Positions 1-10,857 of a stretch of DNA of 64,000 bases are shown here, in pieces. The stretch spans positions 51,452,951-51,516,950 of the forward strand of contig OY998178.1 in the NCBI GenBank assembly GCA_963921935.1, given 5' to 3'. How positions within the stretch are numbered: position 1 is the first letter of the stretch; each line of letters begins with the position of its first letter. Source of the stretch: Galeruca laticollis. Its lineage: Eukaryota; Arthropoda; Insecta; Coleoptera; Chrysomelidae. The notes beneath the pieces were generated by a model. The model had not been told where the DNA came from, made no database searches, and saw nothing but the letters and a program-made list of their open reading frames with translations. The position numbers were made by a program, and so were the translations under genes.

Positions 1-990
1 TATCACGGAAAGAAATGCTTTGATAAGGTGAATCAAATCGACTTATTGAAATAAGAAATTCCTCAATCTATACCAAATAAATTAGTTCACTCTAAAATAG
101 AATAAAACATGAAAAAAATTGACAAATCTTAATGTTTTAGGATTAATCTGTTAATTTCGTTTATGATTAATAACATTTAATTAAAACCAATGTCAGTAGA
201 CTCAATTTTCTTGTTTTTGCGTTAAAACTGCTAAATCACATCCATTTTTTATAGGTACACCAAAATTTAGATCAACTACAGAAAACGCATTTCTTAAACC
301 AATCAAACATTAAAGACTTGATTGATGTACCTCCGCTGCTTAATTTTCGCAAAAAATTTACTCAAATTGACTCATAGATTATATTATTTTAGCTCAATCA
401 TTGGATTATAATTTTATCAAATAATAATATCAGATTTAACAATCAGATCCAATTTGAGAAATTGAGATTCTTAGTCTTGGTACGATAAGTTCCATAACTA
501 CTATAATCTCAACAAGCATCATAATGAATTTTTTTACATGTTTTACTGTTGCATACATTTTCAAATAAAATCATTTGGGAATTAATTGAATGGCAGAAAG
601 TTCTGGGGGCATTAGCAGTAAATACCTCTAGGTATATTAATTTGAAATATTTGAAGTTTTAACACAGAACATAGATTAATATATTAATGTAGTTTTGATC
701 TATAGTTATAATGGCATCAATAAAATAAATGCTTAATTTCTATTATATTTAGATAAAATGTATTCCTGTCTATAGATTAAGTTATTCGTACAATTTACCG
801 AAATTTAGAAAAAGAAGAGAAAAAAAATAATCTGTCTACTGAAAACAATCAAATATACAGCTAATTATATCCAATTTTTTCTACGATTATCAAACATTTG
901 AGTAAATCAATAAAAATCTTCTAGAATCAATCATTTATTTTGACAAAATCTGTAATATAAGGATTAAATTAAGCAAATAATTTTCTTTTT
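1..990. other. AT-rich stretch without recognisable gene
   Basis: Stop-dense in all frames and strongly AT-rich. I found no protein family, clear repeat pair or terminal inverted repeat here. Confidence 0.5.
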
Positions 991-991
991 A

Positions 992-1266
992 ATGGTTTTA
1001 TCATTTAGTATGTCCAGTCCCTTCGTCTTCGTCAGCTCGCTGGTCGCATACACAACACAACCCTTGTGTTGTGGTCGCATACTTTTCATACTTTACTTAT
1101 CAATTTTAACGGGCACGCGGGCGGGTGGTGAGTTGCGAACGTGTCTCACGTTGTGCGCGCCGGAGGAAGAAACAAATCTAGTTTTTGGTTGGGTGAGAAT
1201 ATACCAATAACTGATCCCATTCTGTTCTGATCGTTGTCTTGGTTTGATCCCTGGTAGTTTTTCTAG
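992..1266 (+). promoter_or_regulatory. CpG-rich candidate 5' exon/promoter with splice donor
   Basis: This patch is much richer in C, G and CpG than its surroundings, with the densest part at about 1110-1170. It contains an imperfect dyad in which gtcgcatac flanks acaacaca/tgtgttgt (about 1040-1080). It ends in a strong donor, ctag|gtaagt, at 1266/1267. An open frame of about 72 codons crosses it but resembles nothing I know. The simplest reading is the untranslated first exon of a host gene or an old LTR. There is no TATA box I would defend. Confidence 0.3.
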
Positions 1267-1774
1267 GTAAGTACAAAATAAACAATTTTTTCATGTAGAC
1301 ACTAATGAGTAGTGCAAAAAGGATGCAATTATTAATACTACACTACGTACAGTTTGTTGAAGTAAATATATACCTAACTTTTGTTGATCTTATTGAAGTG
1401 AAAACTTCTTATAGGAGTTCGGACGTTACATAATACATAATACAATAGATTCCAGGGACTTCACCAAGACTTTAACTACAAGTTGGTTTTGTGTTACGAG
1501 TTTTAGTTCTTACACACGTGATTGTTGAAGATTTCTCTTCTGTCGGCATTCCTGGAGTGCCACTGTTATTTTTTTGTCTAATAAGTATTTAGTATATATT
1601 TTAATTTAATTGCTATAGAATTTAGAATCTTCAAAATGATTGAGAGATTGCTACCAAGCAAATTGGAAAATAAATTTTAGCAGTTATTTAAATTATTTTA
1701 GACCTTCTTCAATTTTGCTTTAGTTGGTACCTAAAAAATTCAAATGGATAATATATATCAGAATCCATATTCAG

Positions 1775-1958
1775 GGTATACGCACATTGACAGAAAATCA
1801 AGAGCAAAACGTATCATCAGACACAGATAATAACGAGAGTGGAAACATAACACTTACCGATTTGTCATTTTCCAATTTTGATCACAGCCGGAATAAAAAT
1901 GGAATTCTTTGTTTATTAGAAGAAAGGGGTATGCCTCAGCTTTTTGATACACTTACAA
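1775..1958 (+). CDS. Candidate internal exon, unrecognised gene
   Basis: An open segment is bounded by an acceptor (tattcag at 1774) and a donor (acaa|gtaagc at 1959). It encodes a polar stretch ending GILCLLEERGMPQLFDTL. A second open segment follows another good acceptor (tttttcag at 2131) and begins GAFQPAINRQSV. Both are on the plus strand, downstream of the CpG-rich patch, so they could belong to one transcript starting there. I do not recognise the family. No continuous reading frame can be shown, and these may be remnants of an old transposon. Confidence 0.25.
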
Positions 1959-2131
1959 GTAAGCTCCTTTTTTATTCTTTTTTCTTCACATTATGCAAAA
2001 ATGTGCAATATATAAGGTTTTTCTCAGAAATGAAAAGTTTTTCATTTAAATTTAAAAAACTATAACAGAGACCAATTGAATATCAGTAAATCGAGATCCA
2101 AAACACAATGGTTATTTTATATCTTTTTCAG

Positions 2132-3718
2132 GTGCATTTCAACCTGCAATCAATCGGCAAAGTGTAGTTTGTCGATTGTCTCCCATTACATTTCATTTTC
2201 AATCAAAAAACGATAATTTCAAATCGCAAAATGTCACTTTCCATGCATGTTCTAGAAAAATGTTATTCAGTTGCTATGTAGTTGCCATAGATTTATTTTT
2301 CAAATTATTTCTCATATCATAGTATATACACTATGAATGCTATTGACAGTTATCATGGATAACTTGAATGAAACTATGAAGATTTAAAAACTTCTTGCAA
2401 AATTCCGGGACCCATCGCCGCCTGTATCATGCACATTTTGCTAAGTTTTATTTTAGGGTAATTTTAAAGTATAATTACTAATGTGTGTTGATATTTAGTA
2501 AAAATATGGAATTGCTTTTGCAGAGGCGGGAATTTCCACTTCAAACTCATTTAAATATATGACGGAACGGGACCTGGACATAATATTTCTGAGTAATGAT
2601 TTGCCAAACAAAATTATGTTTACGAAACATGTTGCAGAATGAAGATTATTAAACATAATTAATTTATTAATGGCGCTTATAGTTTTTTTTCTATTCAAAA
2701 AAATTATACATTCAGAAAATAAAGAGCCCCACTACATTGGACTGTTCAGAATCAATTAATAACATTTTAATTAAGGAAAATTCCCGACCTTCATCGTAAA
2801 GTGGATTTTCATGTGATGATTCAAATTCAATTCAAAATTCACCACGGGATTCGCCCTCCCCAACGGAATTTGTGAGTCTTTTTAAATTAATTAATTTCTT
2901 TTCTCAAAAAATATAGATTTTAGGATTTGAAGACATATTTAAAAAACGATGGGTCCAGGATTTAAAAATCAGCAAATGAAAACAATGGAGGTTTGTTTGG
3001 CGTTTGTAGAGACACGTTGATACAAGATATAGTACGTCCACTATGTTAATCTTAATTTGTTCATGCAAAGTTTAATTAACTTAAAAATATCATTTGAAAT
3101 TTACAGGGCACATACTACTTTAAGGACGATAAAAACATGCCATGTGGAAAGCTATATTATGTTGATAAGAACACGGTGGTACACCCGAGCAGATGGTAGG
3201 AAAGTTGTGAAGGAAAGGTATCTTTAGTATGAAAGTATGCAAAGTAAATCTGCGAAAGCAGTAGGGTTTTTGGAGTTTTTTTTAATTTCTATGCAAAGAA
3301 TCTAACCTTCAATTAGGTTCTTATCTGCTGTCTTAATTTTAGATTAATTTGCTTTCATATTAAAACTTATCATTTCCTTATCTACAAACTACTAGGTAAA
3401 TTGTCTATTATACTGCCTTTTGAGAAGTTATTTAGGTTATTACTAGTAGCTACAATATAATAGTTTAGTTTTCATTTCATTTTACTTCAGATTTGTACAA
3501 TTATTTCAAATAAATATTAATTAAACAGAAAATTCTTTTTTTTGGTAATATTTCCCCACCATCCCCACGGCTAATAATGAAAATCAATATTACAGCCAGC
3601 AATCAAATACTGAATACAAATAATCAAAAGATTAGAAATGTTTAACTTAATTATTAGATTAAAACATTCGAGATTTAGATAAATCCGTTTCATTTATCAC
3701 TTAAAGTTTAGACATAGT
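2132..3718. other. AT-rich intergenic stretch with weak exon-like pieces
   Basis: Mostly stop-dense. Two plus-strand scraps look coding. One ends near 2871 with residues reading DSPSPTEF just before a gtgagt donor. The other, near 3107-3200, reads GTYYFKDDKNMPCGKLYY. Neither extends into a gene or matches a family I can name. Confidence 0.25.
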
Positions 3719-4179
3719 ACATCAAATTATTGCAAAAAGTAATGAAATTATTTGATAAATTTAATCCTAATTATTCGTAAATTTACTATCTTTCGCCACT
3801 TTTTTTTCTATAATCCATCATATATTTAGCAAATATTATCTACAATTAACTTAAACTGATCTAAAAATTGCTTAATACAATTCAACACCTAGCTAGATTT
3901 GAGAAGATATAAATTATATTCAAGAAAATTATAGGCAAATTAAATTTTATTTTTGCTATATTACATCAAATTATTGCAAAAAGTAATAAAATTATTTGAT
4001 ATAATTATTCTTAAATTTGCTATCTTTCGTCATATCTTTTTCTAAAATCAATCATATATTTAGCAAATATTGTCTACAATTAATTTAAACTGATCTAAAA
4101 ATTGCTTAATACAATTCAACACTTAGCTAAATTTAAGAAATATAGGAATATTATAGGCAAATTAAATTTTATTTCTGCT
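3719..4179. repeat. Two tandem copies of a ~244-bp AT-rich unit
   Basis: A unit starting acatcaaattattgcaaaaa at 3719 recurs at 3963. The two copies share long blocks, including the stretches around ctatctttcg, tttagcaaatatt, actgatctaaaaattgctta and ataggcaaattaaatttta. The second copy is slightly shorter because of small deletions. Period and composition suit a satellite monomer pair or a local duplication. No protein is encoded. Confidence 0.75.
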
Positions 4180-4389
4180 AATATTAATCTAATTTTTGTT
4201 GTTATTTAATGCAACTCGTTTACTGCTACTTATCATGGTTTGATAAATTTTAGCTTGACCAATAAATCAATCGAATCATTTATCGATATTAATCTAAATT
4301 TCGATTGGCGCTATATTGATCAAAAATTTGATTGTAATACTACCTTACTGGAATAATAGTATCCAAAATTTTTTTTCGTGATAGTAGAC

Positions 4390-5235
4390 GATTTTCATCA
4401 ACCGTGGCGTATAGGCGCTGTTACGTCGCTTCTACCATTAACCAACAGTGTACCAGAAGAACGTAACCACTATAAGCCTCTGTTTGTGGTAGTTTCAAGA
4501 TAGATGCGATTGGAAATGGCACCTTAGACAATGTGTTTATTCCAACTGTTTGAATCTTGCATTTTTGATATTTGTAATTAAACAAAAATCTGCGGTGTGG
4601 TACCTTGGCAGGTCGTAATTAAACATAGTTTATATAGAGATCAATAGGACTGTCAGGATATCATTCGTTTATGATGGTGAAACTTCGAAGTTTCTTGGTT
4701 TTTATGGCAGGAATTGAAATATACAAATATGATCCATTGTCTTCGATATGCTCAACACTCAAATTTGTCACTTCATTACAACGGCATGCCCCCGCAATAC
4801 CCATTATTAGTGCAACATATAAATATTATATTTAAATAGGATTTGCGGAAATCAAATAGGCACTATATCACATTCCCCATCACTGTCCGGACTCAATATG
4901 TTCCTTTTCCAAAATCTTGGCTTTCCTTGGTTTATGTGCTCTTGACTCACTTTTCAAGAAAGATATAACCCTACCATATGTCGACATTTTTATGAAATGT
5001 TCATGTTGCTTTCAATATAGAGTATTTTGTCCACATTGACGATCCTACATTTTTCTTTTCAATTTCAACAAAATACGCCATCAATTTTTCTTCGTTTATA
5101 GCACTAACTCCTTTCTCTTCTCGCCAGGACTTGAATAGGCCGAATTGTTTTTCAAAATATCTTTCGATTTCTGGAGTATTATTTTCGATAATGCTGGTTC
5201 ATCATCGTTTTAAACTCCAGTCGGAACAAACACTT
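4390..5235 (-). pseudogene. Decayed Crypton-like tyrosine recombinase
   Basis: Reading the minus strand in shifting frames gives a recognisable phage-integrase-type protein. First comes a core-binding part with FEKQFGLFKSWREEKGVSA, then WTKYSILKATMN and a HKPRKAKIL linker. The catalytic part has GIAGACRCNEVTNLSVEHIE, where the arginine sits at the position of catalytic Arg I. It continues to a degraded C-terminal block with EAYSG and SDVTAPIRHG, where families of this kind carry the HxxR box and a K/RHGGW motif. Several stops and frameshifts separate these blocks and the HxxR box is not intact, so the gene is dead. Recombinases of this layout are common in insect genomes as Crypton-type or domesticated relatives. 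I cannot tell whether it moved as an element because I see no flanking repeats. Confidence 0.6.
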
Positions 5236-6483
5236 TTTTATCCTACACTGTAAGAAAGTTGAATTTTACCGGCTTTACGGAGACGAGAAAGTTTCCTTTT
5301 CCACGGCTAGCCGAGAAAATAAATTTTAAATGTTCACGCTAGGTGGCGACCCAATTCACGTAAATCAAATACACATTGCCAATTTGATTGATATCCCAAT
5401 TATAATAGTATAACCGATTTCAATCACATTAAATAGTCTAAAGAAATAAACAGAAATTGCATAAAATAAACAATGCCACTAAACGTCAGTATAAAAATAA
5501 ATTATTGTTAACAGTTGTCAACGTCTACAAATTCATTCGAGACCGAACTATAGACGCAGCACTTCTGTCGAAAGTAGAGCGCTTTGGTGTTAAATAAGAA
5601 AAACATTGTGATGTAAACATTGTAATAAACAACCTAAAAAATGCTAAAAATGAATAGATCTTTTTATTTTCTTTGCCAGGAAAAATTGTGGGTATGTAAC
5701 ATGGATGTAGGGGATTATCTGGTATTTGATAATTGACAAAATGAGCACAGCTAATTCTAGTATTTTTATTTGGTTCCCAATCCTTCCGATGTTTTCTGAA
5801 ATGTAATTAAAAAACTTGAAATGATTCGTTTTGTACAAATGTTTACTTTCTTTCTCTTAATAGTATTTAATTATTTAAACTTATTATATAATATTAAAGT
5901 GGGCAAACACATAACAAGATTTTTATTTTATATAATCATTGAAATCGTACCGAAAAAAACATTTTATTCTCTCGATAATAATCTTTTATTTATGTAAAAA
6001 AATTTAGAACTTTTCTAATAGCTGCCAATTGTAGTATCATACTGATTATACACAAAAGAATAAGTAATAAAAAATTTTAATTTTAACATTTTACTTACAT
6101 ATGGGTTTTTACTGCATTTATCCATTTTTGACGTTTTAAGGTTATTCACGCAGTGTTCAATGAATTTTCGGGGAAAATATAAAATTTCCACTGCGTAGTA
6201 TTTTTATACGGCATATGTGAACAGCCATGAATACAGAAAGACACTTTTGATGAAGCCATCACAAACATTTAATATCAGTTTTAAAAAATGAACATTTAAA
6301 AACTCTGATTATACAAAACTAATAGGGTTTACCACAGTGCTTACATCCCGTTGTTTGTATTTTTTCACGGCATATGGCATAAGCGTCATCTTTCTCGGTC
6401 CCTGTCATATTTGATGTTTATTTGAAGTTAACTTGTCAGTTAACCAGCGTAGCGACAAGCAACGTTGAAAATTGTTTAAATAA
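5236..6483. other. AT-rich stretch without supported gene
   Basis: No protein family is visible in any frame. A slightly GC-richer patch lies at 5240-5340 and another at 5520-5600. The sequence runs up to the left LTR of gypsy I without a clear target-site duplication. Confidence 0.4.
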
Positions 6484-6962
6484 TGTTATGAAACAGCACA
6501 CTGGTATAGTCCCTAAACCCGACTCTGTCTAAGCCAGGTATGAAAGTTAAAATTATGGCGGATACGCAGGGTTTTTTTTATAACTGTTTACGACTATCTT
6601 ATCTAAACATTGTTTTTGTGACCAGTCTTATCTAGAAAACCATTTGTTTTTGAGTAGGCCGCTGTCCGGAATTTTCTAGTAAAAAAGGCATTAATATAAA
6701 TAAAGGACCGATCAGCGGAGGAGTTTAGTGGATAAAGTGATCTCGAGAAATAAACAAAAAATACACCGAACAGTAAAGTGCTAATATAAATTAATAGTCA
6801 AGTTTGTGTGCATATAAATTGAATTTAAGTGATTAGTTACGTATATATAAATTAAGTGTTAGTCATTAGTTTAGTGTTTAAATAAATTAGTAAGTAGCCA
6901 TACCGTGTGTTTAAAATTTATCCCACCCGTTTACGTTTTAAATAAATTAGAAAAACATTACA
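6484..6962 (+). repeat. Gypsy I 5' LTR
   Basis: The LTR starts tgttatgaaacagcaca and ends aaaacattaca, giving TG...CA termini. The same sequence in reverse complement forms the solo LTR at 52811-53226, which fixes both ends. This copy is about 60 bases longer, mainly through repeated ataaattaa-type segments between 6780 and 6890. A primer-binding site beginning tggtgtcagg follows after one base. Confidence 0.85.
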
Positions 6963-6963
6963 T

Positions 6964-6981
6964 TGGTGTCAGGTGTGGTGT
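6964..6981 (+). other. Gypsy I primer-binding site
   Basis: The bases tggtgtcaggtgtggtg follow the LTR terminus after one spacer base. The TGGTGTCAG type is common at this position in insect gypsy elements. The cognate tRNA was not identified. Confidence 0.6.
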
Positions 6982-7006
6982 AATATAAATTAATATCTAA
7001 GTAAAA

Positions 7007-8215
7007 ATGGCCAAGAGATTAAGGGATCTGAAAGTGGCGGAATTAAGAGCAGAATTGGAAGATCGTGAGTTGGAAATGTCCGGTAAGAAAAGTGAATTAG
7101 TAGAAAGACTTAAAGTGGCACTGGAAAATGACGGGTATGATCCAGAAACAGTTTTATTTAATGACGAGGCTTCCACCTTATTCACGTCAATTTCTGTTAA
7201 CATGGACGAGAAGATTTCTGCCATGGAAGAGAACATTTCTGCTAATATTTCTGCTAACAATGGATGAGAAGATTTCTGCCAAGGAAGAGAAAATTTCAAC
7301 GAATGTGAAAAGCGATATTTCGGCCATGAAGAACGATATTTCTCCTTTGAATCACGATATATCTGCCGATATCTTATTGATGAAAAACGACATTGCCGCT
7401 GACGTTGAAAATGGAATTACGTCTCTAAAGTCTGAAATCGAGAATAAGATTACAACGATAGACGAGAGAATCAAGGAGTTAGAGGAAAAGATTGCCGATT
7501 CGAGAACGCGAGGCATGCCAGAAGAAGAAAAGAAGACCGAGCAAACGAAACCTTGCAAGCCAGAAACACTACGTAAGTTTGAAGACATTAGCAGTTTTAC
7601 CCAAGTCAGGGGACCCAACTTTCTATGGAAAAATGTCGTGGACCAATTATGTGGAACAGTTTGAAGCAGCCGCTAGAGTGAATAATTGGTCCGATAATCA
7701 GAAGGCAGTGAACTTAACCATCGCGCTTCGCGGAGATGCCTTAAATGTACTTCAGACGATACCTCTTGAAGAAGCGGATGACTTTGAGCAGCTAAAAAAG
7801 GAGCTGGACATGCGATACGGTCAAGAACATTTGGAACATTTGTACAGATTCCAGCTGAAGAACCGAAGGTGGAAATGACGAAACCCTTCTAGAGTATGAA
7901 ATGGATATTGACCGACTAGTTCGATTTGCTTATCCATCAGCACCAGAGAACATGATGGAATGTTTAGGCATCCAGGCCTCTATTGACGGCTTATGTGACC
8001 ACGATATGGAGAAGACACTTCGATTAGCCCATCCCAAAACATAAGTTGACGCATTGACAGCTGCTCTTGAATATGAAGCAGCAACGAAGGCTTCGGGTTA
8101 CAACAAAGGTAGGACCATGCAGGAAAAAGGTGACGATGACAGACTTGACCAGATCGTCAACCTGTTGAAAGGTATGGCAGACGCCGGAAGTGTGACGAGC
8201 CGAACGCAGTCCGTC
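7007..8215 (+). pseudogene. gag: Gypsy I gag with N-terminal SAP domain, frameshifted
   Basis: The start at 7007 gives MAKRLRDLKVAELRAELEDR, a SAP-type DNA-binding helix-extended-helix motif (about residues 4-38). Degenerate 7- to 11-residue repeats of the form DISA/EKIS follow, then a predicted coiled coil ending KELEEKIADS. A capsid-like region contains WTNYVEQFEAAARVNNW and a helical segment near DMRYGQEHLEHLYRF. Reading it needs at least three frame changes (near 7260, 7590 and 7870) plus one stop, so the copy is inactive. Gag normally assembles the particle that packages element RNA. No CCHC knuckle is visible before the deletion point. Confidence 0.7.
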
Positions 8216-8289
8216 TAAGCGCCCCAAGTATCCTGTAACCCAAGAACTCCAGTCACAGGGGAAATCAGACAAGGGTGAACATCCAGCTG

Positions 8290-8860
8290 ATGTGAATCAC
8301 CGAAAAGCCAACTCTTTGCTTAGACGGCCATGCCCTGTAGACTATCCACAATGCAACAAGTCGAAATCTAAGGAAGTTGCAGTTTCAAGGATTACAGTAG
8401 TCAACGGGGAATGGTCACCTACCAGGATCAGAGAAGATCAGGAGAATGATCCTCCCCTGAAGATGATTCGGCAATGGAAGGAAGAAAATCGGCGACCTAC
8501 CTGACAAGAAGTGTCAAGATTATCACCGAAACTCAAGGCGTATTGGGCTCAGTGGGACTCACATGTCCTGGAAGAAGGGCTGTTGAGAAGAGTCCTTGAA
8601 AACGATGATGGTTCCGAGATGAGGAGACAGCTAGTTATCCCGAGAACGAGAGTAGCTTAAGTACTAAAGAAGTTACAAGATAGTCCATCGGGAGGTCATC
8701 TGGGAGTGAAGAAAACCCTTCAGCGAGTCCGTGAAAGGAACAGCTCCGACGATGTGAAGGACTGGTGTAAGAAATGTACGACTTATCAGTATCCGATGCA
8801 GACGGTGCCCTGCTATTTCCATAAGATGGGAAAGTGTAGAAATGGGGCCAGTTGGCGATA
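8290..8860 (+). pseudogene. pol: Gypsy I pol remnant: RNase H end and integrase zinc-binding start
   Basis: After the internal deletion, the product reads RKANSLLRRPCPVDYPQCNK, typical of the tail of gypsy RNase H. A linker follows, then the integrase N-terminal region with SPSGGHLGVKKTLQRVRER and DWCKKCTTYQ, the second half of an HHCC zinc finger. Stops occur near 8504 and 8659. The DDE core is missing because the sequence joins a pogo transposase on the other strand near 8860. The fragment cannot encode a functional integrase. Confidence 0.65.
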
Positions 8861-9533
8861 TACATTCCGGAGACGCTCATACAGCATACGGCAGTAATAA
8901 GTTGTCCACGTTCGGCACTTGCTACTTTACCCACGACTTTTTTACCTTTGGTGGTCAAAACCTTTGGTAATTTGTTAGGTACTGTTGAGAGGCCTGTTTC
9001 ATCCATATTAAAAATTGAATCTGGAGAATAATGCTTTTTTTCGTACAAACTTCTCAAATTTTGGAAAAATCGTTTCACTTGAGACTTATTAAAGCCCATA
9101 ACCCTACCCATCGAACATTTTTCTGGTTGCCGTAAGCTCATATTATGTCGTTTACCAAAATCACTGACCCAGGAATCTCCAGCAATTTGTTTATCTTTGT
9201 TAAAACAGTGTTGGATGCTGTTCGATTCCGAAAATTTGTACGCTGCCATTTGCAAATTCTTTTTTGTGAGCCCATAAAAACGGTCGTATAGATCGCGCAA
9301 CTGCTTCGCTAATTCAATTTCCATTTCGGCGGGGAATACGTTGGAAAATCGTCCTAACGATACAGGAATATTCCCACATTTAAGGCGTTTTCTAAGAGTA
9401 GATTCACCAATTCCCATCTCGGCAGCTACCCGTCTTTTATCAACACCTTCAGCAATTCTACGTTTTGCTTCGGTGAGATTTTCTACCGTAAAGACCAACT
9501 ACCTGTTAGTTTTTCTTTTATATCTACTCATTC
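8860..9533 (-). pseudogene. Truncated pogo-type transposase
   Basis: On the minus strand the ATG at 9533 gives MSRYKRKTNR followed at once by a TAG codon. The frame then continues through a CENP-B/Psq-like helix-turn-helix (LTEAKRRIAEGVDKRRVAAE), the second HTH region (KDKQIAGDSWVSDFGKRHN) and the first part of the DDE domain. The first catalytic aspartate is present in SIFNMDETGLSTV. The protein breaks off after ITAVCCMSVSGMY, where gypsy I sequence begins, so the second and third catalytic aspartates are missing. It is closest in style to the 50.0-51.7 kb copy. It was dead from both the early stop and the truncation. Confidence 0.75.
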
Positions 9534-10411
9534 TGACAAAGAACGCAGTTATTAGAACTGCAATTTCTATCTTAGTTTCTAATTATGTATCGTTTGACAC
9601 CAATTTCTGATTATACCAGAAGTAGCCATAAGTTGGAAATCTATCGCTTCCTGTTTACCTGGAACTTGGGGTCAGACTATAAATAATTAGGAAATAATTC
9701 CGGAAAGTTCAATTCGTTTTACTCTAATTTCAGCCGTTTGGATTCTCTTTTTGAAAATGGTCTCTGATTCGTCAATATTTGTCGGAAGCAGTTGAATTTG
9801 AAAATATTTCATGCAAAATTCAAAAAAGAAATAATAGTGTGATCCATTTGAAAAACAAAATTGGCATTCAGTTTGCTTGTTTTTAAGACACCATGTATAC
9901 ATTAAAAAAAAGTGTGTGTAGCAGCAGATGATTTTAAACAACTTTTATTCGGAATATTTGTTTGTTTGAAAAATAATAGATATTTTTATTCAAAGGGTTA
10001 TCTGAATTACCTTGTACTCTGCTTGAAAAGCTTTGCACAAGAGTACGCACTGCGCACTCCTGTGCAAAACTAAATGCGCACTCTTGTGCATTGTTACGTT
10101 CAAGATTATTTTCAATTATTCTGTTTTTATAGGCACTATTTTGAGGAAATTTCAATGTTGTCAACATTTTATAGACTCTAAAGCATGCGAAAACACCTTA
10201 GGAGATATAATTATGGTCGTACATACCTGCTCAATCACTAAAACTAGCATGAGCGAAAATTACATCGGCCGGCTGTAAACAATTCACTTGTCATTCTGGA
10301 AAAATTGGCGCCAAATATAGAAGAACGCATTGTTGCCAGTGCTATACTTCAGGATCTGTTCCGTAATAGGCATTATTACGGTATTGCAGAGATGCGATAC
10401 TACTATGAATA
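9534..10411. other. Flank of pogoA with GCGCACT/TGTGCA motif cluster
   Basis: No gene is supported. At 10030-10100 the short motifs gcgcactc and cttgtgca recur in both orientations. A related set (ttgcgcactgtt, tacgcactctta) lies just beyond the far end of pogoA at 13220-13260. PogoA therefore probably inserted into, and split, an older inverted-repeat element. Confidence 0.4.
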
Positions 10412-10437
10412 GGGGAGACCGGGGATGGTTTGGACAC
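10412..10437 (+). repeat. PogoA left terminal inverted repeat
   Basis: The 26-bp repeat is preceded by TA. It matches the reverse complement of 13189-13214 at 25 of 26 positions. Confidence 0.93.
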
Positions 10438-10617
10438 GGGGATACAGTGGACAGGTTCAAATTTCCCGCCCTAAAGTGAATTCTACTGCCGCGATCGATT
10501 GTACATATTGGTAACACTGCGAGAGACCAGTTGACAGAAACAAATAACCGTCGTTATAAAATTGTGACTTTTACAGTGCTTGTTTACTTTTAGACACCTA
10601 TGATATAACTTTTTAAG

Positions 10618-10857
10618 GTAAGAACGTAAGGTTTTTCTGTAACTTAGTTTAATGTTTTCTGTTTGGCGTTCAATTTGCATGCAATGGAGACTAGTAGGAA
10701 TATATTCAAGTATGTTTCGTGAAGATGCAATTTTTGGTTCAGATTTCACAGCCAGAAATGTGTGATTACACCTGTTGGGGATACATTGGACAACTGGACA
10801 CGTTGTCCAATGTATCCCCGATGTATCTGTTGATGTGAACTGTTTTATCTTTTCCAG
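10618..10857 (+). other. PogoA 5'-UTR intron with AG|ATG acceptor
   Basis: The donor is aag|gtaaga at 10618. The acceptor, after the pyrimidine-rich ttttatcttttccag, ends immediately before the transposase ATG at 10858. The intron contains a perfect 18-bp palindromic arm pair (10777-10794 and 10802-10819) built from the terminal-repeat motif. Splicing is inferred from consensus only. Confidence 0.55.
10777..10819. repeat. Perfect palindrome of the pogoA terminal motif
   Basis: The arm ggggatacattggacaac at 10777-10794 is exactly repeated in reverse complement at 10802-10819, with a 7-base loop. It shares ggggat...ttggac with the terminal repeats, so it is a likely transposase-binding site or hairpin. 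Confidence 0.85.

Larger units (their letters stand above)
6484..8860 (+). mobile_element. Truncated Ty3/gypsy retrotransposon (gypsy I)
   Basis: Order: one 5' LTR, a primer site, a frameshifted gag, then a jump into the end of RNase H and the zinc-binding start of integrase. The right end is lost where the sequence switches to a minus-strand pogo transposase near 8860. Protease, reverse transcriptase and most of RNase H are absent. Gag-like sequence ends near 8215, and about 80 bases on the product reads RKANSLLRRPCP, the segment normally closing gypsy RNase H. No 3' LTR is present here. A solo LTR of the same family lies at 52811-53226 in the opposite orientation. Confidence 0.8.

Noticed and set aside
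992..1210. 72-codon open frame starting in the CpG-rich patch
   Set aside because: No family resemblance; composition is explained by GC-rich non-coding sequence. Kept only as a possible exon/promoter.
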